Made by a program: the position numbers and the translations under genes. Shown piece by piece: positions 61,355-64,000 of a stretch of 64,000 bases of DNA. Numbering within the stretch: position 1 is the stretch's first letter; every line of letters starts with the position of its first letter. The notes under the pieces are model-generated. The model ran no database searches, was not told where the DNA came from, and saw only the letters and a list, made by a program, of their open reading frames with translations. The DNA comes from Datisca glomerata (taxonomy: Eukaryota > Streptophyta > Magnoliopsida > Cucurbitales > Datiscaceae): positions 1,123,818 through 1,187,817 of the forward strand of contig QANY01006266.1 of assembly GCA_003255025.1 (NCBI GenBank). Direction: 5' to 3'.

Positions 61355-61740
61355 TGTTTAGTGTAGTCTTCATGTAGCCTATACGATGACTTCACAGGCA
61401 TCGTGTAGTCTTCATGTAGCCTACACCATGACTTCACGGGCATCGTGTAGTCATCGTATAGACTACACGAGCACCGTATAGTCTTCATGTAGCTTACACG
61501 ATGACTTCACGAGCATCGTGTAGCCTACACAATGACTTCACGGGAATTGTGTAAGATTCATGTAGCCTATACAATGACTTCACGGGCATCGTGTAGTCTC
61601 CATGTGGCATACACGATGACTTCACGGGCATCGTGTAGGATTCGTATAGCCTACACGAGGACTTCACAAGCATATGTAGTATTCATGTAGCCTATACGAT
61701 GACTTCACGGGAATCGTGTAGGATTCATGTAGGTTAATTA
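61355..61740. repeat. 42-bp hairpin minisatellite, array 5
   Basis: About nine units with 'cttcatgtagcctacacgat' and 'gacttcacgggcatcgtgtag', 42 bp apart. It occupies the gap between the converging Ulp1-like and transposase genes. The inner half-site differs from array 3 (gacttcacgggcatc versus gttacactgacctc), so arrays have diverged but kept unit length. Confidence 0.88.
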
Positions 61741-61815
61741 AACTTTATGACATTATTAAATAACAAACACGAGTATATTTCTATATTAATATTTAATTTA
61801 AGTCTACAAATGTCA

Positions 61816-64000
61816 TTATTTATATTTAAATGGCTTGGTCATCCCTTGAGATAGAGGAATTGGATTTCTACACGTTTTTCGGTTGTGGCAAATTTACCCA
61901 CAACGTTTGCACTTCCTTCTCACTGCTTCCTCACCTCTAGATGAAATTCTTTTTATCCTAGTCTACCACTTTGCCGCCCGTTGTAGGTGGCAATACCACC
62001 TTTTCATGAACCTCCTGGCTGATGAACCAATCTGCTTGATCCTCGACCCGCAACACGAAACTCGTGGATGTCAGAAAGAAACAATGATAGTGTATGTGAT
62101 ACAAAATGCTTCTTATTAAGCTCAGTCTCAACCCAAGCTGCCGTATGCGAGGTGATTTGACAGGCATCCGTCATTCATAGAACCATTGTTGTAACATGTC
62201 ACGAATATGTTCTATAAGGCATGTAATGACAAGCTTTCTAGCATCCTTCAAAATCCCATTCAAACATTCCATGATATTTGTAGTCATTGTATTGTATCGC
62301 CTTCCATCAAAATGGAATGTGCCCACCTCTCAACTCCTCCCACCGACACGTATTGTGAAATATCTGGATATGCATCTGTAAAATGAGTCATCAGCCGATC
62401 AAATTATGATTGACGGTATACCTCTACTGCTTTAAAAAATAATGCGACCACATCTTCCTATTTATAAATTGATTTGATATTATAGCTCATATGGAAGATG
62501 CAAGCTCCATGAAGCGCATTGGGAAAGACAACTTGTACAACATTTAGTATATTTGTATGCCTGTCGGATATAAACACCAAGTCTTCCGGATCACCGATTA
62601 CATCGTGAAGTTTACAGAAGAACCATTTTCATGAATCATTATTTTCTGAATCTGCAATTCCAAATGCAATAACATATGATTGGTTGTTCCCATCCTTTGT
62701 TGTTGTAACAAATAATATCCTTTTGTATTTGACTTTTAAGGTGGTTGCATCAACAACAATGACATGCCGTATACAGCTGAAAAATTCACGAACAGAGGGT
62801 CCAAGAGCCATGAAAAAATATTTAAAATGATCCTGCTCATTGGTCCATATACGTGTTGTTGTCCCTGAAAAATATTTAATATTGTTATATCAAAATCGGT
62901 AGAGTACATAGTGTACATGATGCATACACGAGATCCGTGTAACCATGGTGTGGACTATATGATGACTACACAAGGTCAGTGTAGGCATCGCGTAGACTAC
63001 ACGATGGTTACACGAGACTCGTGTAGTACTCGTGTAGACATTATGATGGCGGAATAAAAAATAAGTATATGGATTTTTTATTCTAACATGTGACAATATG
63101 CTGGGAGCATCCTATAATTGTCTTCAGGATACCCTAGAACTAATTCCAATGCATATTCCCTAGCCTTCCATGCCTTATGCTAACTTATGTTGACAACGAA
63201 ATCAAGTCGAACATCTTCAATTTTGTCTTTTAGCCTATATATACGTCTGGCACCCGTGTATTTGGATATTATAGAATGAACAATCAATGAATATGTAGCC
63301 TGATGGTGTTCATGTCTCAATACTTCAAATATGCATGTATGTGTATTGATGAACTTTATAACTTTGAAGTATGGACAATTTTTAAATTTCTTGGCCTGTA
63401 ACCTCCATTGGCATGTTTTTTCAACACATACAAAGACCAATATTGACTGGTTTGACTTGAAGATCCGAAACTCAAAATTTCTCTAGATGGCCATCATACG
63501 AGTAACCTTAAGCAGCTCGTCTTTATCACTGTACAAATCATCAATATTTATTGTGTCTGAGACAAGCTGATTCAAATCAGTCTGTTGCTCACTAGACCCA
63601 AAACATTGTTCATTCAAATCAAGTTTTGACGGCAATGGACAAGTGGTCTCGGGTTCAAGTCCAGTATTCAAGTCTGGAATTGTTGTATGGTCTTCTCCAC
63701 TGATGGATGCATCATAGTCATCTCCACAGATTACATCATCATACGCCCTCTGATCAAAACCATCATCATCTCCATCAACATCAACATCCTCGTCCTCGAA
63801 AATATCATAACCGTCATGACCAAAAACATCATCATAATGACAGTTCCTTTCAAAATGATCAACACTCTCAAAGCGAGGAATGCTTTCATGTAGAGGTTGT
63901 TGTGACATTAGTGTTTCAGGAACCTAACTTTGATAAAACTCTGTAGTTTCAAGAACCCGAGGTTATTGTGATGTTGTGGTTTGAGGAACTGAGTTTTGAG
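61816..64000 (-). pseudogene. mudrA-type transposase of MULE-2, broken, N terminus outside window
   Basis: Minus strand. Acidic N-terminal segment from an ATG at 63,908, then a MuDR-type part ('VEKTCQWRLQAKKFKNCPYF'). An intron at about 62,868-63,085 holds hairpin repeats. The DDE part follows: 'VIVVDATTLKVKYKRILFVT', 'DGNNQSYVIAFGIADSEN', 'EDLVFISDRHTNILNVV', 'FPNALHGACIFHM'. A C-terminal zinc knuckle (about 61,885-61,925; one residue now a stop) precedes the terminal TAA at 61,816. Stops are scattered through the DDE and C-terminal parts. Upstream of 63,908 the same frame stays readable to the window edge except for two stops, so the true start lies outside. The gene converges on the Ulp1-like gene. 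Confidence 0.8.
62905..63050. repeat. 42-bp hairpin minisatellite, array 6, in the transposase intron
   Basis: About three units: 'tacacgagatccgtgtaacc', 'tacacaaggtcagtgtaggc' and 'tacacgagactcgtgtagta', the first two starts 42 bp apart. Flanked by the two main exons of the minus-strand transposase. Confidence 0.85.

Larger units (their letters stand above)
50740..64000. mobile_element. MULE-2: Mutator-like element with Ulp1-type gene, runs off the right edge
   Basis: Two converging genes: a DUF1985/Ulp1-like protease gene on the plus strand (56,101-61,290) and a mudrA-type transposase on the minus strand (61,816-64,000). 42-bp hairpin minisatellites lie in the introns or flanks of both. 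This layout matches the MULEs carrying Ulp1-like sequence described from Arabidopsis (Kaonashi) and melon (CUMULE). The left border is uncertain: 50,840-50,911 looks like a 5' UTR exon ending at a 'gcaag/gtaag' donor, and Copia-2 lies inside the following intron. The right terminal repeat is outside the window. Confidence 0.6.

Noticed and set aside
59698..61740. CRISPR-like arrays
   Set aside because: Units are contiguous 42-bp palindromic minisatellites without unique spacers, and the genome is a plant.

Overview
The window is nuclear DNA from a flowering plant. It holds three intact intron-containing plant genes with organelle or endomembrane roles, set among decayed plant transposons and a large insert of mitochondrial DNA. 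A eudicot is likely. A cucurbit is my best guess, from a Mutator-like element that carries a Ulp1-type protease gene and from short-repeat-rich mitochondrial DNA, but I could not test this by search.

Layout. 1-14,230 is gene-free: a Copia gag/protease scrap (1-430), a hAT-like MITE (468-1022), an old non-coding LTR retroelement (2575-7847) with two related minisatellites, then AT-rich DNA. About 14,240-26,450 is mitochondrial DNA (NUMT) with the 3' part of rrn18, the 3' half of rrn5, a LINE fragment truncated at both ends, and a broken organellar reverse transcriptase. 27,171-39,791 (minus strand) is a complete 14-exon gene for an organellar RNase II/R-type exoribonuclease (RNR1-like, 794 aa). 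Its fifth intron holds a 6 kb Copia element (31,674-37,644) and its last intron a tRNA-derived SINE. A divergent intergenic region with two MITE-like pieces separates it from a 10-exon ORP3-type oxysterol-binding protein gene (41,542-44,210, plus, 453 aa). A 4-exon YidD-like gene (44,639-45,466, minus, 149 aa) lies tail to tail with that gene.

45,700-64,000 is nested transposon DNA. First comes a degenerate MULE (mudrA-like gene at 46,225-48,806, and a GRF-zinc-finger/coiled-coil remnant on the other strand at 49,562-49,808). After it is a second MULE that runs off the right edge. This one carries a DUF1985/Ulp1 protease-like gene (plus) converging on a mudrA transposase gene (minus), with 42-bp hairpin-forming minisatellites in the introns or flanks of both. 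A Copia element (51,128-56,002) sits inside this second MULE, in one of the hairpin repeats.

The three host genes read cleanly through every splice junction. The mobile and mitochondrial sequences carry stops and substitutions that are mostly C-to-T or G-to-A, as expected for long-methylated nuclear DNA. The least explained structure is the family of 42-bp near-perfect hairpin units in the Ulp1-bearing MULE.
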